DNA from: Nematopogon swammerdamellus
Taxonomy: Eukaryota; Arthropoda; Insecta; Lepidoptera; Adelidae
Direction of reading: 5' to 3'
DNA length: 64,000 bases
NCBI GenBank assembly: GCA_946902875.1
Contig: OX336338.1
Location: forward strand, 6,935,971 to 6,999,970
Position 1 is the stretch's first letter; each line of letters begins with the position of its first letter. The notes beneath the pieces were generated by a model. It saw only the letters and a program-made list of their open reading frames with translations. It did not search any database and was not told the origin of the DNA. Made by a program: the position numbers and the translations under genes. Below, piece after piece: positions 1 through 37,601 of the stretch.

Positions 1-117
1 TTTGCATTGCTCATATTGGTTCATTAAATGTTTTATGTCTCTATTTATTCATAACCTGTACCCAGCTCGGCTTTCGGCCTCGCCCTTATGCTCATAAAAA
101 AACCTATGTTCGCACGA

Positions 118-265
118 AAAGAGTTCCGTAGCCACTGCGCATCACCGCCGCCGTCCGTCCTTTTCCGCACACTACCTCGTACTCGTACCCCCGGAGTCGT
201 GCGCCGCGCCAACCCCGCCGCCGCCGCGCCCGCCCGTGAGACGCCTGGCTGGCTACGGAACTCTA
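118..265. repeat. GC-rich foldback
   Basis: AGAGTTCCGTAGCCA at 119 and its exact complement ending near 264 bracket a GC-rich core. About 145 bp. Confidence 0.65.
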
Positions 266-1520
266 ATGAAGGAAACAAGAAAAGAGTAGTATAAATGCTG
301 TATTCGAGCTTGTAGATGGATTCGAATAGACATAAGGAGCTTAACTACAGAATTTTCTACTACTTTTTCCTTGTTTCCTTCATTTTTATTAACAGTCTGA
401 TGGTTTTTTTTAATTTGTATTGTTTGTGTAATGTATTGGCATACCTAACATTGTTGATTATGTGCTCATAAGTATTTAAGTGGCTATATACAAAATATTA
501 TTGTTAGTATTTTTCCTAGTTTACAAAATATTGGATCCACACTCAAATCATTTGAACTATTTTGAGAAGGATAACCTATTAGCTAATACCTACTCAATTT
601 GTTTAAATAAAAAAGCAAGCAAGGACTATTAAAATTCTTTGACAAGGTACGTAATATTTGAAGGACATTGATACAAATGATGTCTGCGTTGTTGTGCGAT
701 CTATAAAAACAATCGTTTGGTCCTAATAACGTATGTAGCGTAAATGAACGAATTTTGGATTTTGGGGGTCCATTTCTTGGGGACCAATCAGAAAAAAAAT
801 GGTTTTTCAAGTAAATTATGTAATGAATCAAATGAAAGGATTCGTTACAAGAAATACAAATATATTTTTTAATGCATGTTTAAAATATATTAAAGAAAAT
901 ATACAAAACCAAAATTTTATAAAACATAAATAGAGAATTATATCTCTCTTAAAGTTTACAGGAAAACTTAATGAAACTAATGGAGATAATGAAATATAGT
1001 AATAAAATAATTTTAATAGTTTGCTATTAGCACCGTTTCCTTCTCGCCGTTGAGTACACGATGTAAGTTGGTGGCCTTTTTAGGCAGCACTGAGAGCCTA
1101 GCTCTTGAGAGCTTTGTGCGGCAAAGGGTGCCGCTCTCGTTCTCGATGCCACTGAAGCTCATTACCGAGCACTAGATGGTCTCTTTGATTCGCCGCCTCA
1201 CTTACGCCGTCGCTGTCGACGTCTCGACATTCATGTCACAATTGTGGTTAGTTCTCGCCAACACTTGTAAGTAGGTACCTAATCCTCCCAAATTGTAACT
1301 CTATAACGAAGTTATAAATAGTTTGCCGTCAGTCTGTTCAGCATCGCAGTCGGACTCGCCCGCCGAGGTTTCTGTTTTTAACCCCCGACGAAAAAAGAGG
1401 GGTGTTATAAGTTTGAGTTGGATGCCTACCGTTTATACTATAGAGCAAAAAGAATAAAACGTAGAAAAAACACGTTTCTTGTTTAGTCCCATAATTTCTA
1501 TATTTTATTATTATTTGTTA
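266..1520. other. No feature recognised
   Basis: AT-rich, apart from a mixed-composition block at 1030-1250. Short open frames here look random. Confidence 0.5.
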
Positions 1521-1522
1521 GT

Positions 1523-1776
1523 ATTTTTTTTTAAACTGACACGGTTGGCTACATCACCTACAACGTCCGTGATGTCAGCCCGTAACACCTGGTGAACTAG
1601 GTGCCATGTCAGTGCTTCCCCCTTTGATCGTGCCGGCTACACTGAACTGGTCGGAAAACACAAACTATTTACATAGCCGTTTCGACCGACGTTTCATTCA
1701 GTGCGGTGGTACCAACCCGGGCGGGTTAAACCCTACCACCAAGTAAGATTAGGAGGGAAGGGACCTACAGTTTTAA
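1523..1776 (-). repeat. SINE family 1, 5'-truncated
   Basis: The A-rich tail is at 1523-1533 on this strand; the core is read through to CTACAGTTTT at 1776, where similarity stops. The tRNA/5S head is absent, as expected of an incomplete reverse transcript. Confidence 0.8.
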
Positions 1777-1919
1777 GAGGTATATCCGCCACAATAATAA
1801 TATAAGTCACTAAGAGGCGAGACTGAAGGCCAAGCTATCGTTTACATTAACGCAGGTCTGCTGTCGGCATCACACTAGTGACTTATATTCTTCGGGAGAG
1901 CATAAAAAAATTTAAACGC

Positions 1920-2110
1920 AAAAGTGCTCGGCCTTTGGCCTCGCCCTTAGTATATTACAATCTTCGTGAGAGTATATCGTTTACCTGAACGGCGGCGCTC
2001 GGCCTACGACCTTGTCATTAGTGACTTGCTTTCTTGAGAGAGTAGGAGTATTGTTTACGGAAACGCAGCTCGACCTTCAGCCTCGCCCTTATTGTCTTAC
2101 TTTCTTATGG
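1920..2110. repeat. CTCGGCCTTCAGCCTCGCCC short repeats
   Basis: About three diverged units of 60-75 bp (CGGCCTTTGGCCTCGCCCTTAG, TACTTTCTT). Similar units at 55-85, 38760-38890 and 52500-52555. Confidence 0.6.
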
Positions 2111-2949
2111 TAATTCTGCCTGCCTGCAGATTTATTAATATTCTTCCAAACATCAAACAATATAATGTTCATCCGTGAAAGAATCATAAATGAAAACCAA
2201 CAAAACAAGAGCATTATTAGAAAATTTCACGGGTCTACTCACGTTTGTCGCACCAGGCAGAGCGATCGTGAAGACGGGCCATACGTTTGGCCGGAAACGT
2301 CAAACGACATAGATCGGAGACGTGCGAGAGGGAAGGGTGGAGGGTCCTAAGAACGCAGCTATTGTCTCGCCTCAATATATTTTGTTGAGTGCATTGAACT
2401 AATAAAACAACTAGAAGCGCCATCAGCTTTCCCCTGCGTGTCAAATCAGGTACTCTAAATCGAACAACTTAGAGTACCTGAGCTGTCAGTTTCAAAGCCG
2501 ATAAATTTTCTAATAATTTTAAACCTATATAAAACAGAAGCTTTTACTATTGCCTGCATTATAGGTATGCAAGTCCTGCAAAGACACCTCCGACCTATTC
2601 CGCAAGCTTACGCCACATGCTTACACTCCGGTATTACATTAAAATGATTCACCCCGAATTCCACTGCCGCTGCTTGTCACACTTATTAGGCTGCGGCGGC
2701 GTCGAGATTAAATTAACTGGCGTCGGTTACGCAGCGCCGCCACATCTGTCTGCATGGTACAAATAGCTCGCGAACATAACTGCAACCCTACCCGACGCCG
2801 ACGACCCTCGTGTCAACAAGTTGATGAGCTTGTGATGGAATCCTCGGCGCGAGGCGGGGGAGGCGGGCGCGGCGGTTCTCCGGCTGCTTCTGCGTCGCTT
2901 TTCCACTCTACCGCCGCGCCACCGCACCACCACGCGCCCTAAACCAACT

Positions 2950-3331
2950 GTCGGCCTCGATAGCTCAGTGGTGCAGACAGTCGACTGTCGCTATTGATTT
3001 AAGCAACGCTGGGCGCGGCCAGTACTTGGATGGGTGACCGCTCGACCGTTGGAGGCTGACCGTGGTTCGGATTCCACGTAAAACTGTAGGTACCTTTCCT
3101 TCTTACCTTACTAGGTGGTAGGGTTCAACCCGCCCGGGTTGGTACCACCGCACTGAATGAAACGTCGTCAGTCGAAACGGCTATGTAAATAGTTTTCCGT
3201 CCAGCTCAGTGTAGCCGGCACGAGCGAAGGGAAGCACTGACATGGCACCTAGTTCACCCGGTGTTATGGGCTGACATCACGGATGTTGTAGGTGATGTAA
3301 CCAACCGTGTCAGTTTCCATAAAAAAAAAAC
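2950..3331 (+). repeat. SINE family 1, near full length
   Basis: Head: tRNA-like A box TAGCTCAGTGG, then a 5S rRNA-like segment including GTACTTGGATGGGTGACCGC, slightly diverged at its start (3022-3041), then a B box/T-arm GGTTCGGATTCC (3064-3075). Core: about 200 bp with ACTAGGTGGTAGG and GGTTGGTACCACCGCACTG. Tail: GTAGGTGATGTAACCAACCG to CCATAAAAAA. Pol III-transcribed, LINE-mobilised non-autonomous element by structure. Confidence 0.85.
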
Positions 3332-3937
3332 CATACAAGTGTGCGCGGGCAGCGCAGCGCAGCCGCTAGACCTGGAGGTTCAAATTCCGGATGTGCATAC
3401 ATATATTTTCGGTTGTTGTCTTTTTAGGGGTAAGACTGTCCGTTGTCGGTATGTCTGTCATGTGTTGCTGCTAAACCGTTCGAGTTACATACTCGTACCT
3501 TCATGAAACTTGGAATGTCAATTTGTCAAGAGTGTCCTCAAGTTTAATTAATAGTCGCCGAAAAAGCTAAGTTGGTAGGTAATCAAAATATTTCTTTAAC
3601 AGATCGAAAAGTGCGAAGATGAAAAGTCTAGCCTATATACTAAAAAAAATTAAATTAAAACAAATGTTTTATTGTTTAAAAAATAAGGAAGGAATATGTA
3701 CAATTTTTTTCAGTATATAGGTAGTGTCTGTTTTAATTTACCATTTCCCCAATTTTCCCAATTCACTGGAAGAAATTGAATTATGAAGTAAGTGCGTCTT
3801 TGACACCGCCGAAAAGCTTACTTACATACAGACATACCTAGTACCTACGCCTCGTATGTATGCCTCCTTTCTACTTACATACCATAGAAGTGACTGGACA
3901 GCAGCCAGCCGCGTGCGTGTGCCACACCGCGTCCGGC

Positions 3938-4046
3938 GCGCCGTCCGCTACGCGGCCACCCCACGTCCGCGTTCGTCCGCTCCGCGGCCACCCCACGTCC
4001 GCGTCCACCCCACGTCCGCGTCCGTCCGCTCCACGGCCACCCGCTA
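3938..4046 (+). repeat. GC-rich minisatellite
   Basis: CGTCCGCTCCGCGGCCACCC and CACGTCCGCG words repeat three to four times. Overlapping open frames here are by-products of the composition. Confidence 0.7.
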
Positions 4047-4404
4047 ATTGTGTTCGATGGATTGTGCTGCAATTTGTTGATCTTGTGATCTGAATGTTTA
4101 AAAAGCCATTGGAACGATTCGCGAGCGTGCGCTACGCATTTTTATTAGATTATCTTTTGGCGTAACCGCTTTTTATTGCTGTCGAACGACTGCGCTCGAC
4201 GAAATTACTCTATAGAATTATCTAAATTGCAATGCAATGTCTGCGGGTTTTATTGGAGTTGCTACGAGCGAGAGAAATGTACCTCCATATTTTATACTGG
4301 GAATATCATTTGATGTTTACTTGCATAAACTTTTCTAAGATACTACATTCGTTCGAATTTACGACCAAAAGGACGGAGGTCAATAAGGGAGGAAAATATT
4401 ATTT

Positions 4405-4660
4405 ACTAGCTTTTGCCCGCGGCTTCGCTCGCGTGAAATTCGTATTTAAAAAGAAGAAAGTAAGTAAGCCTGCCACCGTACCTTTATTTCGGCGGGCGGA
4501 AAAATTCGGTTTGTGTGACAGCCACATCTTAGCGTAACCGGAACTGAATTTTATTTAGCCTATCCTGTGTCCCATATAATCAAATGTGCTTGTACTAAGT
4601 TTCATCGAATTCGGATGATCGGTTTAAGAGTTATCGAGGAACATACATACATAAATATAG
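4405..4660 (+). repeat. TAGCTTTTGCCCGCGGCTTCGC repeat
   Basis: Common lepidopteran dispersed repeat; the body includes TCATCGAATTCGGATGATCG and ends at GAACATACATACATAA. End scraps occur at 52575-52605, 59022-59046 and 62120-62152. Confidence 0.7.
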
Positions 4661-6699
4661 AAAAGATTTCTAAGAATCGTCAATATACTCGTAGCTTAGG
4701 TATCATACACAAAGTCTACAAACGCAATATCTCATAAAATAAAGTAACTTACTCCATGACCATCCCTCACAGATTTATTATTAGTAATGAATGATTGATT
4801 AAAATTGGTAAAAAGTTTTCTTGCATTATCCCGGCAACATTTCATAATTCAGGGCCTTCTTAATTTAATTAAACATTTCATATTTTCTTACTCTGTTCGG
4901 ATTCCAAAATTGGTCCACGCATACGATTTTGGGACTCATGAGATTCTAGAACTTTACTGATCTGAGCTAGAAAGCTATCGTTCAAACAAAATTTTAACAT
5001 GATCGTTGAGTTCAAATAAATCTGTTATAAATCCAGCGCAATGTTGAATCACTTCCTACTTCACATTTTTTATACTTTATTTAAAAAAAAATGCTCGCTG
5101 TCTGCGATCGTAGCGATGCGACCACCAGAAGATTATAAGGTTTAGATAGAGTCAGGAGAGTTAACCTATCGCAGGCCGCAGGCAAATGAGAAAGTCTACA
5201 TTCTAATCCGCTCATGACAAGCGAACGCTCAGACTGGGCCGATTGCCAACCGCTGATAATCTCCGCCAGACTGACACCGGCTGAACTGCGACGACGAGCA
5301 CGCTGAAAAACTTTTTCGTATTTGGCAGATGTAGAGAGAAAGGACTTTAAAAGTTTTAGTTACTTGAAGGGAAACTACGAAATGATGCTTCCATATTGAC
5401 TGCAGCGGGGCTATCGCCTGCAAAGTTCGGAATTAAACTACCTTTAATGCAATTTTAACTTTGTTTTTATTCTTAGATTATCCTGAATACCTAATCACTA
5501 TGTAAGCAATATAATATGTAAGGGTTTACACACCTATCTAAATAAACATGAAAAAAATGAACATTATCTAATTACAGAATTTCATCCAAATCGTTAGAGC
5601 TCTTTCTGATAAACCGTTTATTTATATAAATCCTCGTTCTAGTTTTTTGGAACCTCAGACATCGTTGAGTTTTGGCTGGAAAATCTTCATCATCCCCGCC
5701 CAAGATCACCTTGGGAGAGGAGGGGGTAGATGTATACATATATGATATGATACATACATATATCAACCTATAAGAAACTTTTGATGAAACAATGCATTAA
5801 GAAGAGACATACATAATACCTACATAGCTCCCGAGATGCACTTGGACAGGGACTGATGTAATACCAGTACAAGAAGCTGAGAGTCTAAAACGACCAGAGG
5901 AAGAATTTGTATATATACTAGTTTAGTTCACACCCGTTGACTGTGGAGCGGTCGATATCGACCGCTAGAGCACTATAGTAATAGGATTATTATATGATGC
6001 TTGTTTCTGTGCAGTGTTTTTGGAGCAATAAAGTATTTCTATGTACGTAACTATCTATTAGTGAATACGCTGAAAGTTTAAACATTTACTAGAAAGTTAG
6101 TATTGTTTATGAAATATACATTTCAAATATTCAGCTGCTTTAAAATATCTATTTCATTATTATTAGAGCCGATTTCATTGTGAAAGCATCCCCTAGGAAA
6201 GTTATGTTAAACTCTCCACAGAAACAATTTTCTCAACTATAATTTAACTCGTAGTTAAATTCAGTTGGGCCGCTCCAGTTCGATTATATCAGCGATAAAG
6301 CCTACATCTTCAAACTCTTTCTAAAAAAACCTACAGCCACGGAGTGCTCTCCCCGGATCGCTACTCACAATAGCTATTATTCTTGTATTAATTCACCCCA
6401 TCCACGATTCCTGCCCCTCCGCCCCTTCCCTGTTTCTCGCCCCTTCTTCGCTTGCCACGTCGCCAAAACTTCAGGCGGCCTGCGACGTAAATCTCGACGA
6501 TAACACCTTCATTACCCACGCGTCAACCCTCATCTCTTCACACTACGTCTTCAATCTTTTCGCGGATATTACACTTACATTATGACACAGCATCGGATAT
6601 AGAAATGCATCACAAACCAACTACATACGATCCATCACACTTAGTGTAGGTACACTTTCGGCGTGTGTGTAAATTATGTGTGTGTCCTATAAGATTAAG
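4661..6699. other. No feature recognised
   Basis: Unremarkable AT-rich DNA. GCAATAAAGTATTTCTATG near 6030 resembles a LINE 3' end, too short to call. Confidence 0.5.
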
Positions 6700-6775
6700 G
6701 TTATGGGCTGACATCACGGATGTTGTAGGTGATGTAGACAACCGTGTCAGTTTCCATAAAAATTAAAAATAAATA
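6700..6775 (+). repeat. SINE family 1 tail fragment
   Basis: Only the last 70 bp remain, from ATGGGCTGACATCACGGATG to the A-rich end. Confidence 0.75.
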
Positions 6776-6855
6776 AATAGGTAAACTTTAGGTGTGTGTA
6801 ATTTTGAAATCCTTTATTATTCTCCTTAGTTGAGGTCTATAATATGGATATCATT

Positions 6856-7056
6856 CATTCAGTGCGGTTGCGCCAATCCGGAAGGGTTAAACCCTACCAC
6901 TATGGTAAGTTTTACGTGAAATCTGAGCCACGGCTAGCCTCAACTGTGACGGGTGACAGATCAAACCAAACGTCGACCGCGCCTGACTGTGCTTACTTTT
7001 GTCAATCAGACGCTGAAGCTCACGCCACCGATCTACCGAGACTGACAAATCTCTGA
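6856..7056 (-). repeat. SINE family 1, diverged, 3'-truncated
   Basis: Core and head are readable on this strand (CATTCAGTGCGGTTGCGCC at the left; CCGATCTACCGAGACTGACA at the right, the complement of the head). It is the most diverged copy here and lacks the tail. Confidence 0.65.
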
Positions 7057-7059
7057 CAA

Positions 7060-8055
7060 AGGTTCTGCATAAAACTAAAATACCTAATCAATTGTTGTTT
7101 TCACATTATACTTTACTCATAATAACGTTTATATAACGAATTACTTAATAGTACTATATATTTACTTTATAAATGTATTAAAAATAAACGTTCAAATAAA
7201 GCCAATTAAAAAATTCCGCTTTTCTCAAAATTTTATTCTATCCTAAGTTACAAATAAATTAAGCAGGTACTTGTTTATTGTTTATTGTATAATTTCATCA
7301 GGTAGGTAACCTACGCTTGGATATGTCGAAAATTCCGCCAGTTCTAAATTCCATGCGAAGAAGAACTGACAAACTTCGCAAGTTACAATGTTTGTTAGTA
7401 CCTAATACATAAGTATTATACTATAGTAACTTACAAATAATTAACCCATACTACCACTCACAAGAGCATTAATATTTACAGCATAAACATGAATACTGAA
7501 GAGTCTGACCATTCATAATATTAACATTCATTCGATTTGGAAAGGATTTGGATGAGACCGCTCGCACGGGTGTTGATTAAAATATGTGAGTCCACAAGTG
7601 CGGGAAAAACATATTATAACTATATATTTTTTTTCGTCAAATTTTTGGAGTTTCCGGCATGTTAGTGCCAATAGTCCGACTTGTTCCCGCCCAGGGTCCT
7701 CCCGGGAAAAAGAACAGTGTACATTGAGATGTTATAAGTATTTTTGGAGCTCTGGTTTATTGATCTTCTGTTTGATTTAGTTCTTCCAAATATCCACTTA
7801 TAAATTTCGACATAATTTTTGTGCTGTGTATAACCGTCTGCTTTTGTAAAATTTCCATCTTCATATCCGCCTTCAAAATGTCTATATATTTTTGTGCAGT
7901 TTTTTAAATAATTCCGGTGGTGCTGTGAATAATTTTACCTACACGTTGTTTTCTTTCCACTTCTATTTTAAGGGCATAGTATTTTGATAATTTTTTTGCT
8001 TATAATGTAATGCATATGTTTGTGTAATGTATATGCTTATATGTAAAGCATAATA
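7060..8055. other. No feature recognised
   Basis: AT-rich, no coding or repeat structure seen. Confidence 0.5.
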
Positions 8056-8464
8056 TATAAGGTGCTTCATTATTTATGTCAAAAATTTCGGGAGGGTTAC
8101 ATATGTAGACACTCAAATAAACACGTTACGCAAAAAAAAAATTATATGTTTTTAGCATTACTTTTCGAGAAATTTAACAAAACATGTTTGCTACCTAAAC
8201 ATTAACCTGTGTGTAACAGTAGGTAACTTGCATTGTACGCGGTCAATGACCGTACTATGTTCAAACGCAGAACAGCTGTTTGTTGTAAATAAGTTACAAG
8301 GTCACTATGATTAGTTTTTACAGCTACTTATTTTGTTTTATTTTTTTGTTAGGAGAAAAAATGCTCCTATAAACATATGTTTTTTTCTTACGTAAAGTGC
8401 TTATTTGAGTGCGTATGTAACCCTCCCGAAATTTTTGACATAAATAACGAAGCACCTTATACAG
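8056..8464. mobile_element. Foldback MITE with 90-bp imperfect arms
   Basis: Left ATAAGGTGCTTCATTATTTA..TTCGGGAGGGTTACATA, right its complement ending at 8460. About 405 bp, TA-rich target. Confidence 0.84.
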
Positions 8465-8922
8465 GGTGTAAAAACGGTGAGTACATTAAATTTAGGAAAT
8501 GATTGATTGGGATCAATAGTAACAAAAAAGTCTAATAACTTTTTTCTGAATTCCCTTTAAATAAAAAGTTACAGTTTTCATACAAACTAATTGATTATTT
8601 TAGTGTAAAAATGATCTAATGACAACAGGGGGGCGCGGAGGGGGGAAGAGCGGGTGAGACGTGAGCTCCTCGGACGGAGGTGTTGGCGGGAGGGACGGGG
8701 GTTAGCTTTGTGAGTGGAGGACTGGAGGTCGGCAGGCGGAGGGTGCGGAGCGGCAACAACGCGTTAAATTACACTAGACGAAAACATACATTTCAAAAAT
8801 TGAAATCTCGAAAACTAGACACTTTAGAGAAAAACTTCACTGACTTTTTTGTCTCGTAAAAACATGAGGATTGCGCTGGCGAAATTAATGTAATGGCCGT
8901 TACAACACCCTGTATACATGTG
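8459..8922. mobile_element. TIR element TACAGGGTGT...ACACCCTGTA
   Basis: Short inverted termini at 8459-8470 and 8909-8921 around a 460-bp body with a GC-rich block (8625-8765). It directly abuts the preceding MITE. Confidence 0.65.
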
Positions 8923-9201
8923 TATTTTATAATATGGTCCTTGTGCACACCATTCATAGATGCATTTTCACGTGCTTGACGAGTTGATATACCCCGTCTA
9001 CCCGTTTGAATTCTACGGAACCAATATAGCACTCGCTTCCCAAAACTTTCCTTAACTCACATCCTGTTTCGTGACTGGCAGGAAACAATCAAGGTGCGAG
9101 TTAACTGAGTATATAAGGTCATATCACAAGCCGATCAACTATAGCATGTTTACTTATATACAAATTTATGTGCCGTACATTATGTACGGCTGTAGTCACT
9201 T

Positions 9202-9528
9202 GTCAGCCTCGGTAGCTCAGTGGCGCGGTCAGTTCTTGGATGGGTGACCGCTCGACCGTTGGAGGCTGACCGTGGTTCGGATTCCACGTACAACTGTAGG
9301 TCGCTTCCCTTCTCACATTACTAGGTGGTAGGGTTTATACCACCGCACTGAATGAAACGTCGGTCGAAACGGCTACGTAAATAGTTAATGTTTTCCGTCC
9401 AGTTCAGTGTAGCCGACATGAAATGAAGGGAAGCACTGACATGGCACCTAGCTCACCCGGTATTATGGGCTGACATCACAGAAGTTGTAGGTGATTTAGC
9501 AAACCGTTTCAGTTTCCATAAAAAAAAC
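9202..9528 (+). repeat. SINE family 1 with an internal deletion in the 5S part
   Basis: The head runs GTAGCTCAGTGGCGCGGTCAG straight into TTCTTGGATGGGTGACCGC. Bases between two GCGCGGTC words of the intact head have been lost. The rest, to CCATAAAAAAA, is complete. Confidence 0.82.
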
Positions 9529-9882
9529 TCACGTCCAGTACAACGTGTGTATGTATCTACCTACTAAGCTTCAAAAGTAGAAAGTCACTTATCGGCGAGA
9601 CTGAAGGCTGAGCTGCATTTAGGCAAACTATAAAGCTTCTCGAAGTCAAGTCTGTCACTATTCCTCTAGAGCAGGGTTCAAAGTGAAATCCACGGTATCC
9701 TCGGGGGTTCATGACATGATTTCAGGGCCACGGTCACAAGCTTCACTCATGCTCATACAGGCCGAAGAGCCCGTCTTACCTAGACTCAACTGACAAAAAT
9801 GAGAATACAATTTTCCTAAATCAAAATTATCCAATCCGCTCGTTATCCCTACATAGGTAATATTTTATACAATAATAATATA

Positions 9883-10163
9883 TCACACACGCTGAATCCC
9901 GACCATCGGGGTAAGCAGAGTAATCGGTGTTGTGCTGCAAGAACTCTGCTAAATTACAGCACAACACCGACCACTACGCTTAGCAAAGTATTCGAACAAG
10001 ATTCAATCGATCAAGCAGCAAGTAATGCACGAAGACCCACCTGCTGCATGACTCGGTGGAAGTACCGTGCCAAGGTGAGAGGTGGTGATCCTGTCGCCCT
10101 TTATGGCGGCATCTTGCTCTTATCCCTTAGTCGCCTTTTACGACATGCATGGGGAGAGAGGTA
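9883..10163 (+). repeat. ACGCTGAATCCCGACC...CGACATGCATGGGGAG repeat
   Basis: Moderately repetitive element with an internal stem (GTGTTGTGCTGC..GCAGCACAAC-like) and the end CCTTAGTCGCCTTTTACGAC. Copies at 52739-53040 and 54238-54430; tail-only copies at 42979-43066 and 57214-57276, each directly beside a SINE. Confidence 0.72.
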
Positions 10164-10489
10164 ATATTTTACTCTAATAATATTATTCAACAAAGATACT
10201 TAAAATTACCCGTGTACAAAAAAAAAAAAAAACATTGGTGCACTCTCTGCAACTTGGCAGGGTTCGAACCGCAGAGTTCTCGCATGGGAGGATTACTTAC
10301 GTCTTCAATCCAGTTGAAATATATGTAAAGTATGTATATAAGTATGTATGTATAGTATATAAGAGTTGATGTAGGTATATTATAATATGTATATTTCTTA
10401 TTGTATATATGTAATTATGTATATGTAAGGATTTATATTGATTGTATGTATCTTTGTACAATTTGTATATGTGTGTATTTATATTTCAT

Positions 10490-10650
10490 ACAACTGTTCC
10501 CGGTTTAGTACTGCATTGTCCGCCCCTACGTCTGTTCCACATCCCAAAGGTTAGTTCGTAAAGAATGCCGCAAGGCATTAAACTCGCCTTTTGTAACATT
10601 TTTATACGGTGTACAATAAAGTATATTTTCATTTCATTTCATTTCACTTA
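10490..10650 (+). repeat. LINE 3' end with pentanucleotide tail
   Basis: AGAATGCCGCAAGGCATTAA hairpin, then GTGTACAATAAAGTATATTTTC followed by (ATTTC)n. The same layout occurs at 44085-44245. Confidence 0.55.
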
Positions 10651-11261
10651 CCACTAGTAGGGTGCCGGCCAAATTCGCGTTTCACTACCACCACAACCGC
10701 TTTAAATATTTAATTTTCCCTCTCAACGAGGGAATATACCGAACGGCTGCTGCCAGTAGATTACACGCAGTTCGATTTTAAGCTTACACACGTGTATGAC
10801 ATCGGACGGGTCCCGCAGACAAAGAACGGGCACGTCCGTGCATTATCACGGCTTTCATTTCCGCTATCTGTTCACGCCTGCCTACATACGTACTCGTAGG
10901 CATGTGCAGCCAAAAACCGAAAGCACAGAGATCATTTAAAATTATTGTGGATAATTTCCCATTTAATATAATGAAATGTAATAATAGTACAGGTAAAGAT
11001 ATATTGCGCAATATTTTACACTGCCCCTATGACATTCGAAGAAAAAAAAAACCGAAACAACTAGCAATGTGCCTACTAAAAAAATCTCGCTAGGTAGTAG
11101 GCGAGCTACTACCGCCGGGTTGGTTTGTTATCGTGAATTCGATGAACGTTCCCCGTGTTCTTTGGCGTTCGAAAATGTATTATATTTTTGGGCCAAAATG
11201 CAAGTTAAGCCTGAATCTGTCTGTGAGAGTTTATTTGATGAAAATCGGACGAGTACTTTTC

Positions 11262-11412
11262 ATCGGGGTTTTTCAAAAGGGGTGTGAAAAGGCTCCTGTC
11301 AGGCCGGCATGGCATTCGCAATCCCCGTGCATCACACAATGTCCATGAGCATCGTTAGACACCTACGTGTAGGTGAAACGATGCCACATGTCGCGCTATC
11401 CATAAAAATTAA
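11262..11412 (+). mobile_element. LINE-B 3' UTR
   Basis: GGCCGGCATGGCATTCGCAA..CACCTACGTGTAGGTGAAACG and the end TGTCGCGCTATCCATAAAAA. Only the last 150 bp are present. Confidence 0.75.
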
Positions 11413-11894
11413 AAACACTTTTGACGCTATCGCAAGTTGTACTGAGCGCGAGAGCACACACTTGGGGAGATAATGGTGACGTCATCGATGGTGGGTGGGC
11501 CCCCCCTCCCTCCCCTTCCCCCCACTCGACTCCCCAGTCGAGTGCACGGTTTTGTGTAGTCGCCGAATGGGCCTTTAAGGAGACGGAAGTTAACTTTCTC
11601 CATACAAAATCGTATTTCGGCATTTCGTACAAAGGTGAAAAATTACGTAAAAAAAAAATTACGTAAAAATTACGTAAAGTAAATTAACAAAGAAAGAGCC
11701 GCTCCAGCTAAACCAAAATGCGAACCCGTGATCCCCAGATTATATGCTTCACTCAATGCTTAGCTCAAACACAAAGAAAAAACACACCTGACTGAACACT
11801 AGCATACACTCACTACAAACGTAAGCACTTACACACGCATATCTTCTTCTTCTTCCATATAAATATTACTTTCACAACGAATGCATTGTTGTAG

Positions 11895-37601
<25,707 letters not shown>

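Noticed and set aside
2960..3076. Free-standing tRNA or 5S rRNA gene
   Set aside because: The tRNA-like and 5S-like parts are fused in one repeat found about twelve times with the same core; no full cloverleaf or complete 5S sequence exists.
11421..11666. 81-codon frame upstream of the receptor exons, as a possible first exon
   Set aside because: No signal peptide or amino-terminal-domain similarity; begins just after a LINE-B tail and ends in an AT-rich tract.
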